From positions 58,582 through 122,581 of the forward strand of contig CALVRO010000002.1 of the NCBI GenBank assembly GCA_944358655.1: a stretch of DNA of 64,000 nt. The letters are read 5' to 3'. Positions within the stretch are counted from its first letter, which is position 1. The number at the start of each line of letters is the position of its first letter. This DNA is from an uncultured Clostridia bacterium (GTDB lineage: Bacteria > Bacillota > Clostridia > Christensenellales > Borkfalkiaceae). This document shows positions 35,868 to 44,458 of the stretch, piece by piece. A program made the translations under genes and the position numbers. Below the pieces are notes generated by a model that was given only the letters and a program-made list of their open reading frames with translations, was not told the DNA's origin and ran no database searches.

Positions 35868-37547
35868 ATGCTGTACAGACTGCAGATAAAAAATATCGCA
35901 CTCATCGACAGCGCGGATATCATATTCGACGGCCGCCTGAACGTGCTCTCCGGCGAGACGGGTTCGGGCAAGTCGGTAATACTCGATTCCATCAACTTTG
36001 CGCTCGGTTCCAAGGCGGACAAGAGCATGATAAGATTCGGCGAGGACGAGGCATCCGTCCGCGCCGAATTTGAAGTATCGCCCTCTTCCGCCGCAGCGCA
36101 GGCCGTGGAAGATCTCGACATTGAGTGCGACGGCCACATCATAATCACCCGCCGATACAACACCGACGGGCGCGGAGGCATAAAGATAAACGGAAATACC
36201 GTTACGGCCTCCATGCTTAGAGGCGTCACCTCGCGGCTCGTCGACGTGCACGGGCAGAGCGAGCATTTCTTTCTGCTCAGCGAGGCCAATCAGCTCAAAG
36301 TGCTCGACGGGCTGTGCGGCAAGGCGGCTATCGACGTTAAGTGCGCTCTCTCTTCGGAGATAGCCAACAAAAAGGCCATCCTTTCGGATATCGCCGCGCT
36401 CGGCGGCGACGAGCAGGAACGGGCGAGGGAGCTCGATCTTCTGGACTATCAGATAAACGAGATATCCGCCGCGTCGGTCAGAGTGGGAGAGTATGACGAA
36501 CTGCTCACCCGCCGCAACCTGATAAACAATACCGAAAGGATACTTTCGTCCCTCGGCGGCGCCGCTCAGGCGCTCAATTCCGACGGGGGAGTGGTCGATC
36601 TCATCTCGGCGGCGGCAAGGCAGATATCCTCTATAAGCGACCTCAGCGACGACTACGGCGACATCTGCACCCGTCTCGACGAGCTCTGCGCCGAGGCGCA
36701 GGACATTGCCGAGAGCATGGGCGACCTGTCGGACGAGGTCACCTTCGACGAGATGGAGGCGCAGCAGACCGAGGAGAGAATAGAGCTTCTGCGCGGCCTC
36801 ATGAAAAAATACGGGCCCGACGAGCAGGCTGTAATAGATTTTCTCGACAGGGCGACTGCGCGCCGCGACAGCCTTTTAAACAGCGCCGATCGGCTTGAAA
36901 AGCTCAACGCCGCCCTCCAAGAGAGCGAGAAAAGGATATTTTCGCTCTGTGTCGCGCTCTCAAAGGAGAGGCAAAAGGTAGCGGCCGAATTCGAAGGCAG
37001 GGTGGTAGAGCAGCTCAAGAGCCTCAATATCCCCGACGCGCGGTTTGTTGTAGAGTTTGAAAAATTCGACAGGTCTACCGCCGACCTCAACAGCGCCAAC
37101 GGCTCGGACAGAGTAAAGTTTATGTTCTCCGCCAACAAGGGCGAGCCCTTAAAGCCGTTGAACAAGGTCATTTCGGGCGGCGAGATGAGCAGGTTCATGC
37201 TCGCCATTAAGACGCAGCTCAAGGACATAAACGGCATCTCAACGTATATCTTCGACGAGATCGACGCCGGCATCAGCGGCATGACGGCCCGCACGGTGGC
37301 ACAGAAGTTTATCGGCATAAGCGGCACCACGCAGATCATAGCCGTTTCGCACCTTCCGCAGGTGTGCGCGGCCAGTCATGCACAGTTTCTGATATATAAA
37401 ACGGAGGAGGGCGGCAAGACGGTAACGCGCGTCAGGCGCCTGACCGACGAGCAAAAGCTCGACGAGATAATCAGACTGACGGGCAGCGTTTCTTCGGACG
37501 CCGCGCGTGAACACGCAAGACAGCTCATCTCTCAATTCAAAAAGTAA
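35868..37547 (+). CDS. recN: DNA repair protein RecN
   Basis: SMC-like ATPase for double-strand break repair, 559 residues. Walker A GETGSGKSVIL near residue 30, a long coiled coil (about 150-350), then the signature VISGGEMSRFMLAIK and Walker B TYIFDEIDAGISG. No Shine-Dalgarno is visible in the 12-nt gap after argR. No LexA box was seen here. Followed by a strong terminator. Confidence 0.96.
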   Translation: MLYRLQIKNIALIDSADIIFDGRLNVLSGETGSGKSVILDSINFALGSKADKSMIRFGEDEASVRAEFEVSPSSAAAQAVEDLDIECDGHIIITRRYNTDGRGGIKINGNTVTASMLRGVTSRLVDVHGQSEHFFLLSEANQLKVLDGLCGKAAIDVKCALSSEIANKKAILSDIAALGGDEQERARELDLLDYQINEISAASVRVGEYDELLTRRNLINNTERILSSLGGAAQALNSDGGVVDLISAAARQISSISDLSDDYGDICTRLDELCAEAQDIAESMGDLSDEVTFDEMEAQQTEERIELLRGLMKKYGPDEQAVIDFLDRATARRDSLLNSADRLEKLNAALQESEKRIFSLCVALSKERQKVAAEFEGRVVEQLKSLNIPDARFVVEFEKFDRSTADLNSANGSDRVKFMFSANKGEPLKPLNKVISGGEMSRFMLAIKTQLKDINGISTYIFDEIDAGISGMTARTVAQKFIGISGTTQIIAVSHLPQVCAASHAQFLIYKTEEGGKTVTRVRRLTDEQKLDEIIRLTGSVSSDAAREHARQLISQFKK

Positions 37548-37557
37548 GTTGATCGGC

Positions 37558-37589
37558 GTCGGGGCGGATTTTCCGCCCCGACATTTTTT
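37558..37589 (+). terminator. Terminator of recN
   Basis: 11-bp stem GTCGGGGCGGA (37558-37568) with 37572-37582, 3-nt loop, then ATTTTTTG. Confidence 0.92.
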
Positions 37590-37659
37590 GGTTCTATAAT
37601 AAAGTTTGGGTGAGGGAAGTCACTCAAACATTTTTTTATTGCTTCAATCATCATATCGT

Positions 37660-37732
37660 GAAAGCAGGCAAAAATTGCCTGCTTTTACAATAGATCAGCA
37701 ATTTTACGCTGTACTTTGTCAGACATAATAAC
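37660..37732 (-). repeat. Dispersed 73-bp element, copy 1
   Basis: Matches the element at 51946-52018 in opposite orientation at 62 of 73 positions. Read on the minus strand it has ATG and 13 codons (37726 to 37685, MSDKVQRKIADLL), then a hairpin (10-bp stem GCAGGCA/TGCCTGC core) with a T-rich end. The stem differs from copy 2 by a compensated A-T to G-C pair. It fills the gap between recN and spoIVB together with the recN terminator. Confidence 0.75.
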
Positions 37733-37837
37733 ACAATTTCGTTAATGCGAATGGCGCAACGCCGTTTGCTTGACGCGGCCGCCGAAAAATATTTTAAAAA
37801 ACCGAATAAGCGGCAAATCGTTGCGCACAATAAGTGT

Positions 37838-38851
37838 ATGCTCAAACTACGCGCATTTAAGAGAGGGCTGTTTGCTCTCCTGTGTATTGCCATCTGTGCG
37901 TCGGCGATAGCGTCCACACCCGTCTACGCCGACGAGAGGGACATCCGTCTCGGCGGATTTGCCGCCGGATTTTGCCTGAACACTACCACCGTAGAAGTTG
38001 TCGGCGTATGCGAAGTGCTCACCGATAACGGCATGAAGAGCCCCGCAAAGGAGAGCGGCGTAAAGACGGGGGATGTAATAGAGAGAATAAACGGCCTTGA
38101 TATAAACGGCGTATCGGACGTAAACAGGGCGCTGACCATCCCGGGCGCGGACTGCAAGATAGAAATTGCACGCGGCGACAAAACTCTCACCCTGACAGCT
38201 GCGCCCGTAAAGGACAAGGCCTCGGGCGAGAAGAGGCTGGGGCTGCTCGTAAAGGACAGCGTCAACGGCGTCGGCACGGTGACCTTTGTCGACAAGACGA
38301 ACAGCGTAATGGCCACCTTGGGTCATCCCGTATCGGGGAGCGACAAAAAGATGCTCTCGGTGCGCGGCGGTAAAATATACGGCTGTGCGATATACGGCGT
38401 AAAACGCGGCGAAAAGGGACGGCCGGGCGAGCTGAAGGGCAGCATCGAGAGCGAGGTGTTTGCCGAGGCGCGCGGCAACTGCGCCTGCGGCGTGTACGGC
38501 GACCTTGCCGATAGGAGCGTATTCGACGATCTTCAAAGGATAGAAACTGCCCCTATTTCGCAGGCCAGGATGGGAAAGGCTACGATATTTTCCACGGTGG
38601 ACGGCAACGAGGTGGAGCAATACGACATAAGCATAGTGAAGATAGATGTTTATAACAAGGACAACCGCAACTTTGTCATACGCGTTGAGGACGACGATCT
38701 GATCGCACGCTCGGGCGGAATAGTGCAGGGGATGAGCGGCAGCCCCATAGTGCAGAACGGCAAACTAATAGGCGCAGTAACTCACGTCTTTGTCAACGAC
38801 CCGGCAATGGGGTACGGCATAGGCATAGAAAAGATGCTCGCCTCATATTAA
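37838..38851 (+). CDS. spoIVB: SpoIVB peptidase (S55 family)
   Basis: Forespore-secreted serine protease that triggers pro-sigma-K processing; 337 residues. Signal helix RGLFALLCIAICASAIAS, PDZ domain (SGVKTGDVIERINGLDINGV, about 75-130), then the S55 catalytic domain with His in ATLGHPVSG and Ser in QGMSGSPIVQNGK. The ATG at 37838 gives a normal signal peptide; in-frame ATGs at 37745 and 37751 would put a 29-31 residue basic extension in front and lie at the edge of the dispersed repeat. No clear Shine-Dalgarno. In Bacillus spo0A follows; here spoIIM does. Confidence 0.92.
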   Translation: MLKLRAFKRGLFALLCIAICASAIASTPVYADERDIRLGGFAAGFCLNTTTVEVVGVCEVLTDNGMKSPAKESGVKTGDVIERINGLDINGVSDVNRALTIPGADCKIEIARGDKTLTLTAAPVKDKASGEKRLGLLVKDSVNGVGTVTFVDKTNSVMATLGHPVSGSDKKMLSVRGGKIYGCAIYGVKRGEKGRPGELKGSIESEVFAEARGNCACGVYGDLADRSVFDDLQRIETAPISQARMGKATIFSTVDGNEVEQYDISIVKIDVYNKDNRNFVIRVEDDDLIARSGGIVQGMSGSPIVQNGKLIGAVTHVFVNDPAMGYGIGIEKMLASY

Positions 38852-38871
38852 ATTGTAATTCCTCATATAAT
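38843..38871 (+). promoter_or_regulatory. Sigma-E-type promoter for the spoIIM-like gene
   Basis: TCATATT (38843-38849), 14-bp spacer, CATATAAT (38864-38871), close to the sigma-E consensus (KMATATT, 14 bp, CATACAAT). The -35 box overlaps the spoIVB stop codon. The -10 box ends 7 nt before the ATG and no Shine-Dalgarno lies between. Confidence 0.7.
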
Positions 38872-38878
38872 TTTTTAT

Positions 38879-39418
38879 ATGGGGAATTTTGATATTTCTG
38901 CGCTGAAGAAAAATTCCAACTATTATTTTGCCTTTATTGTCGCTGTTTCAGCAGGTATTGTGTCAGGCATAATACTTTTTAAAATTACCGATTTGACTCA
39001 ATTTTTCTGCGCTTTTGCGCAAGATTACATAAAAAGGGTTTTTGAGTTCGACAACGGGGCTCTTTTTTTGAGCGCGCTGTTCAAGGAGGCGTGCGTAAAC
39101 GCCCTCGCCTTTATTTTCGGCGCGGTTTTTATTAAACTTAAATTTCTGACCGTGCCCGTAATGTTTTTTCGTGCGGCGTTTGCTTCGCTCTACTGCGCCG
39201 TAATGTTCGTTTATTGCGGATTTTCGGGTGTGATGACGGGCGTTGTCGTCTATATTCCCTATACGCTCCTTTGCTTTGCGGGCGGAGCTATGATATTTTC
39301 TTCGTCTTGTTTTACCTTGCGCCGACCTGTTTTGCTGCCTGTTGCCGTTACTTTTGCCGAGGCGCTTTTGCTCGTTATTCTGGTAAATACCGTCTTTCGC
39401 GTGATTGTCGTTATCTGA
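38879..39418 (+). CDS. SpoIIM-like sporulation membrane protein
   Basis: 179 residues with five hydrophobic segments; few charged residues (DYIKRVFEFDNG loop, final R-V-I-V-V-I). Similarity to SpoIIM is in pattern rather than motif. SpoIIM is part of the DMP peptidoglycan-degrading complex that drives engulfment, and is made under sigma-E. Support comes from the size, the membrane layout, the sigma-E-type promoter and the position just before dacF and lysA, matching the spoIIM-dacF-lysA region of Bacillus. It could be another sporulation membrane protein. Confidence 0.65.
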   Translation: MGNFDISALKKNSNYYFAFIVAVSAGIVSGIILFKITDLTQFFCAFAQDYIKRVFEFDNGALFLSALFKEACVNALAFIFGAVFIKLKFLTVPVMFFRAAFASLYCAVMFVYCGFSGVMTGVVVYIPYTLLCFAGGAMIFSSSCFTLRRPVLLPVAVTFAEALLLVILVNTVFRVIVVI

Positions 39419-39513
39419 GCAGCCTTTTTTTCTATGCTTCTTTTGGTGCCGTACTCTTTTCGGTCGTGTGCAATTTTGAGCATAGTTTTTAAATTTTTGC
39501 TCAAACTGTTTGC

Positions 39514-40662
39514 ATGAAAAAGTTTATCTTTCTTGCGGCCGCAGTCTGCGCGCTCGCCGTTATGCCCTCTGCGGGGCGCGCGTCCGCAAGCAGCCTGCCC
39601 GAATGCGACGGCAAGAGTGCCTGTCTTATGGAGGCAAATTCGGGCGAAATAGTCTACAATAAGAACCAATGTCAAAGGCTGCCCATTGCCAGCGTATGCA
39701 AAGTTATGACTTTGAACCTTGTATTTGAGGCGATAGAGGACGGCCGTCTGTCGGCCGAGGGCAGCATACGCGTCTCGGACAGGGCGGCGGGAATGGGTGG
39801 CTCGCAGGTGTTTTTGGAGAGCGGCGGCGAATACCCCGTGGGCTCGCTGATAAGGTCGGTGGTCGTCTGCTCGGCGAACGACAGCTGCGTTGCGCTCGCC
39901 GAGGCGGTGGGCGGCAGCGAGGAGGGGTTTGTCGACATGATGAACGACAGGGCCGCCGAGTGGGGCTGCGCCGACACGCTCTTTGCAAATTGCACTGGGC
40001 TCCCCAAGCAGACCCAGTATTCGTGCGCGAAGGACGTGGCCGTCATGTTCTGCCACCTCATCACTCACGAGCAGTATTTTGAGCACAGCAAGGTGTGGTT
40101 GGAGGACTTTGCCCACCCCGGGGGAAGGGTGACGAGCATGACCAATACCAACAAGCTGATACGAAATTACTCTGCCTGTGACGGCGGAAAGACGGGATTT
40201 ACCAACGAGGCTGGGTTCTGCCTTGCGGCCACCGCCGAGAAGGACAATTTAAGGCTGATATCCGTCGTGCTCGGCGGCACAACGAGCCAAAAGAGGTTCG
40301 ACGACGTCGCCGCCCTCTTCGACTACGGTTTTGCCAACTACGTCAACATGATAGTGCTCGACGGCACCGTCAACCTCAACGAGCGCCTGCCCGTAGGCGG
40401 GGGCAAAAAGGAGTATGTGTGCGTTCGCCCCGAAAGGGATTGCCTTGTATTCTGCGAGCGCGGCAGCGATCCCGACATTACCTTCTTTGTCGACCTCCCC
40501 GCGCGCCGTGCGCCCTTCGATAAGGGCAGCAGAGTGGGATGCGTGGAGGTATACAGGGACGGACTTCTCGTCGACAGCGTGCCGCTCGTTTCCGCAGAGC
40601 GCGCCGAGCGCGCCGGTTTTGGCGACAGCTGGCGCAAAATAGCCGAAAACTGGGGCGTATAA
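39514..40662 (+). CDS. D-alanyl-D-alanine carboxypeptidase, DacF-like
   Basis: Exported S11 peptidase that trims peptidoglycan stem peptides, 382 residues. Signal peptide FIFLAAAVCALAVMPSAGRA; SxxK motif in IASVCKVMTL; SAN in VVCSANDSC; KTG in GGKTGFTNEAG. The C-terminal domain (from about 270) is the beta-rich part of the family. No Shine-Dalgarno. Upstream, GCATA and CTCAAACTG are spaced like a weak sigma-F/G promoter, as for dacF in Bacillus. Confidence 0.88.
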   Translation: MKKFIFLAAAVCALAVMPSAGRASASSLPECDGKSACLMEANSGEIVYNKNQCQRLPIASVCKVMTLNLVFEAIEDGRLSAEGSIRVSDRAAGMGGSQVFLESGGEYPVGSLIRSVVVCSANDSCVALAEAVGGSEEGFVDMMNDRAAEWGCADTLFANCTGLPKQTQYSCAKDVAVMFCHLITHEQYFEHSKVWLEDFAHPGGRVTSMTNTNKLIRNYSACDGGKTGFTNEAGFCLAATAEKDNLRLISVVLGGTTSQKRFDDVAALFDYGFANYVNMIVLDGTVNLNERLPVGGGKKEYVCVRPERDCLVFCERGSDPDITFFVDLPARRAPFDKGSRVGCVEVYRDGLLVDSVPLVSAERAERAGFGDSWRKIAENWGV

Positions 40663-40714
40663 CGGCCTGCGATACAAGATATGGTATTATCCCCTTTAAT
40701 TTACTTCAAATCAT

Positions 40715-40743
40715 TTGACTAAATTAGCGGCCTTTGGTAAAAT
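40715..40743 (+). promoter_or_regulatory. lysA promoter
   Basis: TTGACT (40715-40720), 17-bp spacer, TAAAAT (40738-40743), 35 nt upstream of the ATG. A second TATAAT at 40749-40754 lacks a -35 box. Confidence 0.7.
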
Positions 40744-40778
40744 AATTATATAATTATTTTGCCAGAGGTCATTTTTTG

Positions 40779-42104
40779 ATGAACGAGAGAAGTACTCTTA
40801 AGATAAACGGGGCGGGGCACCTCGAAATAGGGGGATGCGACGCCTTGGAGCTCGCAAAGGAGTTCGGCACCCCGCTGTATGTTTTCGACGAAGATCACAT
40901 CCGCTCCATGATCCGCGTCTACCGCCGCGCGATAGAGGAAAATTACGGCGGCAACGGCACCGTGCTGTACGCCTCCAAGGCCTTTTCGTGCATGGCCGTC
41001 TACGCCATTGCTCAAAGCGAAGGCGCGGGCGTCGACGTCGTTTCGGGCGGCGAGCTGTACACCGCTTTGAAGGCCGGTTTCCCCGCGCAGAATATCTTCA
41101 TGCACGGCAACAACAAGACGGAGGAGGAGCTTGAGTACGCTCTCTCATCAAAGATTGGATACATAGTCGTCGACAGCTTTTCCGAAGCCGACATACTCGA
41201 CGAAATGTGCTCGCGCAGGGGCGTAAGACAGCGGGTGCTGATAAGGATAAATCCCGGGGTGGAGGCGCACACGCACGCCTACGTTCAGACGGCCACGCCC
41301 GACAGCAAATTCGGGTTTTCTATAGCCAACGGCACGGCCGACCAAATGTGCAGGCATGTGCTCTCCAAAAGCTCGCTCGATTTAGTCGGTTTCCATTGTC
41401 ATATCGGTTCGCAGATATTTGAAAGGCAGTCCTTCGTGCTCGCCGCCGACAAGATGATGGACTACATTGCCCATGTAAAGAGTACGTTCTCCTTAGAGGC
41501 CGACATTCTAAATATCGGCGGCGGCTTCGGCATATACTATACCGACGACGACCCCAAGCTCGGCGAAGAAGATTACTACGGCTATCTCAAGGCGCTTTGC
41601 GACGAGATAAAGGCCAAGGCCGCTTTGTTGAAGGTGCGCGAGCCCGCGCTCGCCATCGAACCAGGCCGCTCCATTGTGGGAGAAGCCGGCGTTACGCTGT
41701 ACACGGCGGGCGCCGTCAAGGACATTCCGGGCGTAAAGAAGTACGTCGCCGTCGACGGGGGCATGTTTGAAAATCCCCGCTATGCGCTCTATCAGTCCAA
41801 GTACACCGTAGTCGCGGCGGGCAACATGAACGCGCCCTGCACACAGAAGGTGACCATTGCGGGCAAGTGCTGCGAGAGCGGCGACATTATAGCCGTCAAC
41901 GTGCCCCTGCCAGAGATAGAGAGGGGCGACGTGTTGGCCGTGCTCTCTACCGGCGCCTACAACTACTCGATGGCCAGCAACTACAACCGCAACTTCATCC
42001 CCGAGGCCGTGCTCGTAAAGGACGGCAGGGCAGACGTAATAGTAAAAAAGCAGACTTTTGAGGATATCGTCCGCAACGACGTCATTCCCCAAAGATTAAA
42101 GTAA
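40779..42104 (+). CDS. lysA: Diaminopimelate decarboxylase
   Basis: Final step of lysine synthesis, PLP enzyme of alanine-racemase fold, 441 residues. PLP Lys in LYASKAFSC, GVDVVSGGELYTALKAG, HCHIGSQIF, LNIGGGFGIYY, EPGRSIVGEAG and the CCESGD motif from the partner subunit. The ATG at 40779 has AGAGGT about 9 nt upstream; the TTG one codon earlier is unlikely. Confidence 0.96.
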   Translation: MNERSTLKINGAGHLEIGGCDALELAKEFGTPLYVFDEDHIRSMIRVYRRAIEENYGGNGTVLYASKAFSCMAVYAIAQSEGAGVDVVSGGELYTALKAGFPAQNIFMHGNNKTEEELEYALSSKIGYIVVDSFSEADILDEMCSRRGVRQRVLIRINPGVEAHTHAYVQTATPDSKFGFSIANGTADQMCRHVLSKSSLDLVGFHCHIGSQIFERQSFVLAADKMMDYIAHVKSTFSLEADILNIGGGFGIYYTDDDPKLGEEDYYGYLKALCDEIKAKAALLKVREPALAIEPGRSIVGEAGVTLYTAGAVKDIPGVKKYVAVDGGMFENPRYALYQSKYTVVAAGNMNAPCTQKVTIAGKCCESGDIIAVNVPLPEIERGDVLAVLSTGAYNYSMASNYNRNFIPEAVLVKDGRADVIVKKQTFEDIVRNDVIPQRLK

Positions 42105-42812
42105 ATGGACTATATAATAACAATTCTGGCGGGCTTTGTGGCCGTCGTATTCGTTCTCGCTCCCCACGAATGGGGGCACGCCTTCGTTGCATACAAGTGC
42201 GGCGACGGCACCGCAAAGATGATGGGCAGGATGACTTTGAACCCTATGAAGCATCTCGACCCCATGGGCTTTTTGTGCTGCGCCCTCGTCGGGTTCGGCT
42301 GGGCCAAGCCCGTGCCCGTCAACGCCTACAATTTCAGAAATTACAGGCGCGGGCTCTTTCTGACGGCGATAGCGGGCGTGACTGTCAACTATATCATTGC
42401 ATTTGTAGACTATCTTGTCTTGGTGCTCTTTATACGCTATGTCGGGCCCCATTACTATTTTGCCGAGGGCGCGCTGTACTATTTGGGCTTTTTTGTCGAA
42501 ACTTCGCTCTATCTCATCTATGCCTACAGCCTGAGCGTTTTCGTATTCAATCTGCTACCCTTGAATCCCCTGGACGGCTTCAGAGTGGTGCAGGCCTGCA
42601 CAAGGCAGATAAACCCCGTAAGAAGATTTTTGGAAAACTACGGCCAGATGATACTCATAGTGCTCATCGCCGAAAGCTTCATATGCAACTTTGCCTCGCG
42701 GTACGTCGGCTGGATAGATAAATTCAACGTCTTAGGCTACGTTCTCGACTTTGCCGCTACCTATGTGGGCTATCCCATACAGGCCGCGTGGAATTGGATA
42801 CTTAAAATATGA
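42105..42812 (+). CDS. Site-2 protease family (M50) membrane metalloprotease
   Basis: 235 residues, five to six helices. Zinc motif HEWGH at 21-25 and the second-site NPLDG in LLPLNPLDGFR (about 152). Short M50 proteins of this type lack a PDZ domain; substrate unknown. It starts on the base after the lysA stop and overlaps scpA by 4 nt, which places it in a lysA-M50-scpA-scpB operon. Confidence 0.9.
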   Translation: MDYIITILAGFVAVVFVLAPHEWGHAFVAYKCGDGTAKMMGRMTLNPMKHLDPMGFLCCALVGFGWAKPVPVNAYNFRNYRRGLFLTAIAGVTVNYIIAFVDYLVLVLFIRYVGPHYYFAEGALYYLGFFVETSLYLIYAYSLSVFVFNLLPLNPLDGFRVVQACTRQINPVRRFLENYGQMILIVLIAESFICNFASRYVGWIDKFNVLGYVLDFAATYVGYPIQAAWNWILKI

Positions 42813-43627
42813 ATACTGCCAAAGACTACGCAAATTTTGAATCGGTGGTCGACTACACTACCGTCCTCGACGATTTCGAGGGCCCCCTCGATCTGCTTCT
42901 GTACCTTATTAACATTGCGCAGATAAGGATAGAGGATATCTTTGTGTCGCAGGTCACCGAACAATTTTTGCATTATATCGAATATATGAAGACGCAGCCT
43001 TCGCGCGACGTGGACAAGGAGAGCGAATACCTTGCCATGGCGGCGAGGATAGTTTACATAAAGTCTCAGTCGATGGTGCCCGCTATCGAGATAGACGGCG
43101 AGGACTACCCCGTGGACGACGGGGAGAGGGAGGCGCTCATCGAACAGCTCCGCCAGAGGGAGTTCGAGCTCATAAAGGAGCAGACGCCCCGTCTAAAGCA
43201 GCTTGAGACCATCGGCTACTATTTCAAACCGCCCTCGAAGGACTTCAGCGAAGTCAAAGTGGTGTACACCGACTTCAGCGTTACGGCCATGCTCGACGCC
43301 TTTGCAAAACTGCTTTTGAGAAACGAGAGCATGGCACGCGAAAAGGACAACGTAAAGGAGATCCCCGCCGACGAGTTCACCGTTGAGGAGAAGGTCAGGT
43401 TCATCGGCGACGCCCTTGCCGAAAAGGGCGAAATAGAGTTCGAGCAGCTGTTCACCACCTTTTCGCGCGTGGAGGTAATCACCACCTTTCAGGCCCTTTT
43501 GGAGATGCTAAAGTACCAATTCATCCTCGTTGAACAGCACGAAACTTTCGGCACCATACTCATCAAACCCAATCCCGACGCGGATATGAAGGAAGTAGAC
43601 ATTGAACAATTTGACGAATATAATTGA
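42809..43627 (+). CDS. scpA: Segregation and condensation protein A
   Basis: Kleisin subunit that bridges SMC heads, 272 residues. The N-terminal DDFEGPLDLLLYLINIAQI is diagnostic; VEEKVRFIGDALAEKGEIEF marks the C-terminal winged helix. It overlaps scpB by 26 nt. No smc gene is in the window. Confidence 0.95.
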   Translation: MNTAKDYANFESVVDYTTVLDDFEGPLDLLLYLINIAQIRIEDIFVSQVTEQFLHYIEYMKTQPSRDVDKESEYLAMAARIVYIKSQSMVPAIEIDGEDYPVDDGEREALIEQLRQREFELIKEQTPRLKQLETIGYYFKPPSKDFSEVKVVYTDFSVTAMLDAFAKLLLRNESMAREKDNVKEIPADEFTVEEKVRFIGDALAEKGEIEFEQLFTTFSRVEVITTFQALLEMLKYQFILVEQHETFGTILIKPNPDADMKEVDIEQFDEYN

Positions 43628-44321
43628 GGCCATAGCCTATGCGGCAGGCGACGCCGTTCAGGTAAAATACATAATCGAAAAGCTGGGGTGTTCCTTAAAG
43701 GAGGTCAACGCCTGCATAGACGAGCTCAAGGAAAAGTATTCGGGTGCGAGCGGCATACAGCTTCTGACTTTCAACGGCAAGATCCAGTTTGCCACCAACC
43801 CCGAGTATAAGGAGAAGATCTCGGCCGTCCTTCAGCCCATAAAGGAGAAGGAGTTCACCAAGACCATTTTGGAGTGTGCGGCGCTCATCGCCTACAAACA
43901 GCCCGTGACGAAGGGCGAGTTAGAGGAGATAAGGCAGGTAAGCTGCGACTATGCCATACATACCCTTCTGGATCTCGACATGATCGTGCCCTGCGGGCGC
44001 AAGGACGCCGTCGGCAAGCCCATACTCTATGCCACGACGGACAACTTTTTAAAGAGGTTCAGATTAAACTCCATTGACGAGCTGCCCGACTACGACGAAC
44101 TTATGGCCCAGATTGCCGAGATAAACAGCTCCATACTCGACGAAGAGGACAGCAACTATCTCTACCACAAGGACGAGTACACGGGGGACGACGATGGCGA
44201 CGGCGGAAGTGCGGCGGCGCCCTCGCCCGAGCCTCAAAAGCCCGCCCCTCAGGTCACCGAGGACGGCTTCGAGCTTCCCGAACATCTCGACGGCGACGAC
44301 GATATTATAGAGATAAAGTAA
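43602..44321 (+). CDS. scpB: Segregation and condensation protein B
   Basis: Dimeric winged-helix partner of ScpA, 239 residues. EAIAYAAGDAVQVKYIIEKL, then TILECAALIAYKQPVTKGEL and KPILYATTDNFLKRF are typical. The C-terminal 45 residues are acidic and proline-rich, likely disordered. Start is TTG at 43602, supported by AAGGA 8 nt upstream. Confidence 0.94.
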   Translation: MNNLTNIIEAIAYAAGDAVQVKYIIEKLGCSLKEVNACIDELKEKYSGASGIQLLTFNGKIQFATNPEYKEKISAVLQPIKEKEFTKTILECAALIAYKQPVTKGELEEIRQVSCDYAIHTLLDLDMIVPCGRKDAVGKPILYATTDNFLKRFRLNSIDELPDYDELMAQIAEINSSILDEEDSNYLYHKDEYTGDDDGDGGSAAAPSPEPQKPAPQVTEDGFELPEHLDGDDDIIEIK

Positions 44322-44353
44322 ACTTTCGGCGCTCAGCTTATTTGACGCATGTT

Positions 44354-44398
44354 GGCGCGGCGGCAGGTTTATAACCTGCCGCCGCGCCTTTGGCTTTT
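44354..44398 (+). terminator. Terminator after scpB
   Basis: Perfect 16-bp stem (44354-44369 with 44373-44388), 3-nt loop, then TTTGGCTTTT. The T run is interrupted, so some read-through is plausible. Confidence 0.8.
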
Positions 44399-44458
44399 AG
44401 TAGTCTGTCTGCGGCTTGCGTGCGTATAAACGCATTGCAGATTGCTCAACATAGTTAT

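Noticed and set aside
35175-36266. 363-residue minus-strand frame over nadK, argR and recN
   Set aside because: Crosses three well-supported genes on the other strand; composition of a shadow frame.
37651-37917. 88-residue minus-strand frame over the spoIVB start
   Set aside because: Runs through the dispersed element in a different frame from the one shared by both copies (copy 2 has a stop there), and covers the spoIVB signal peptide.
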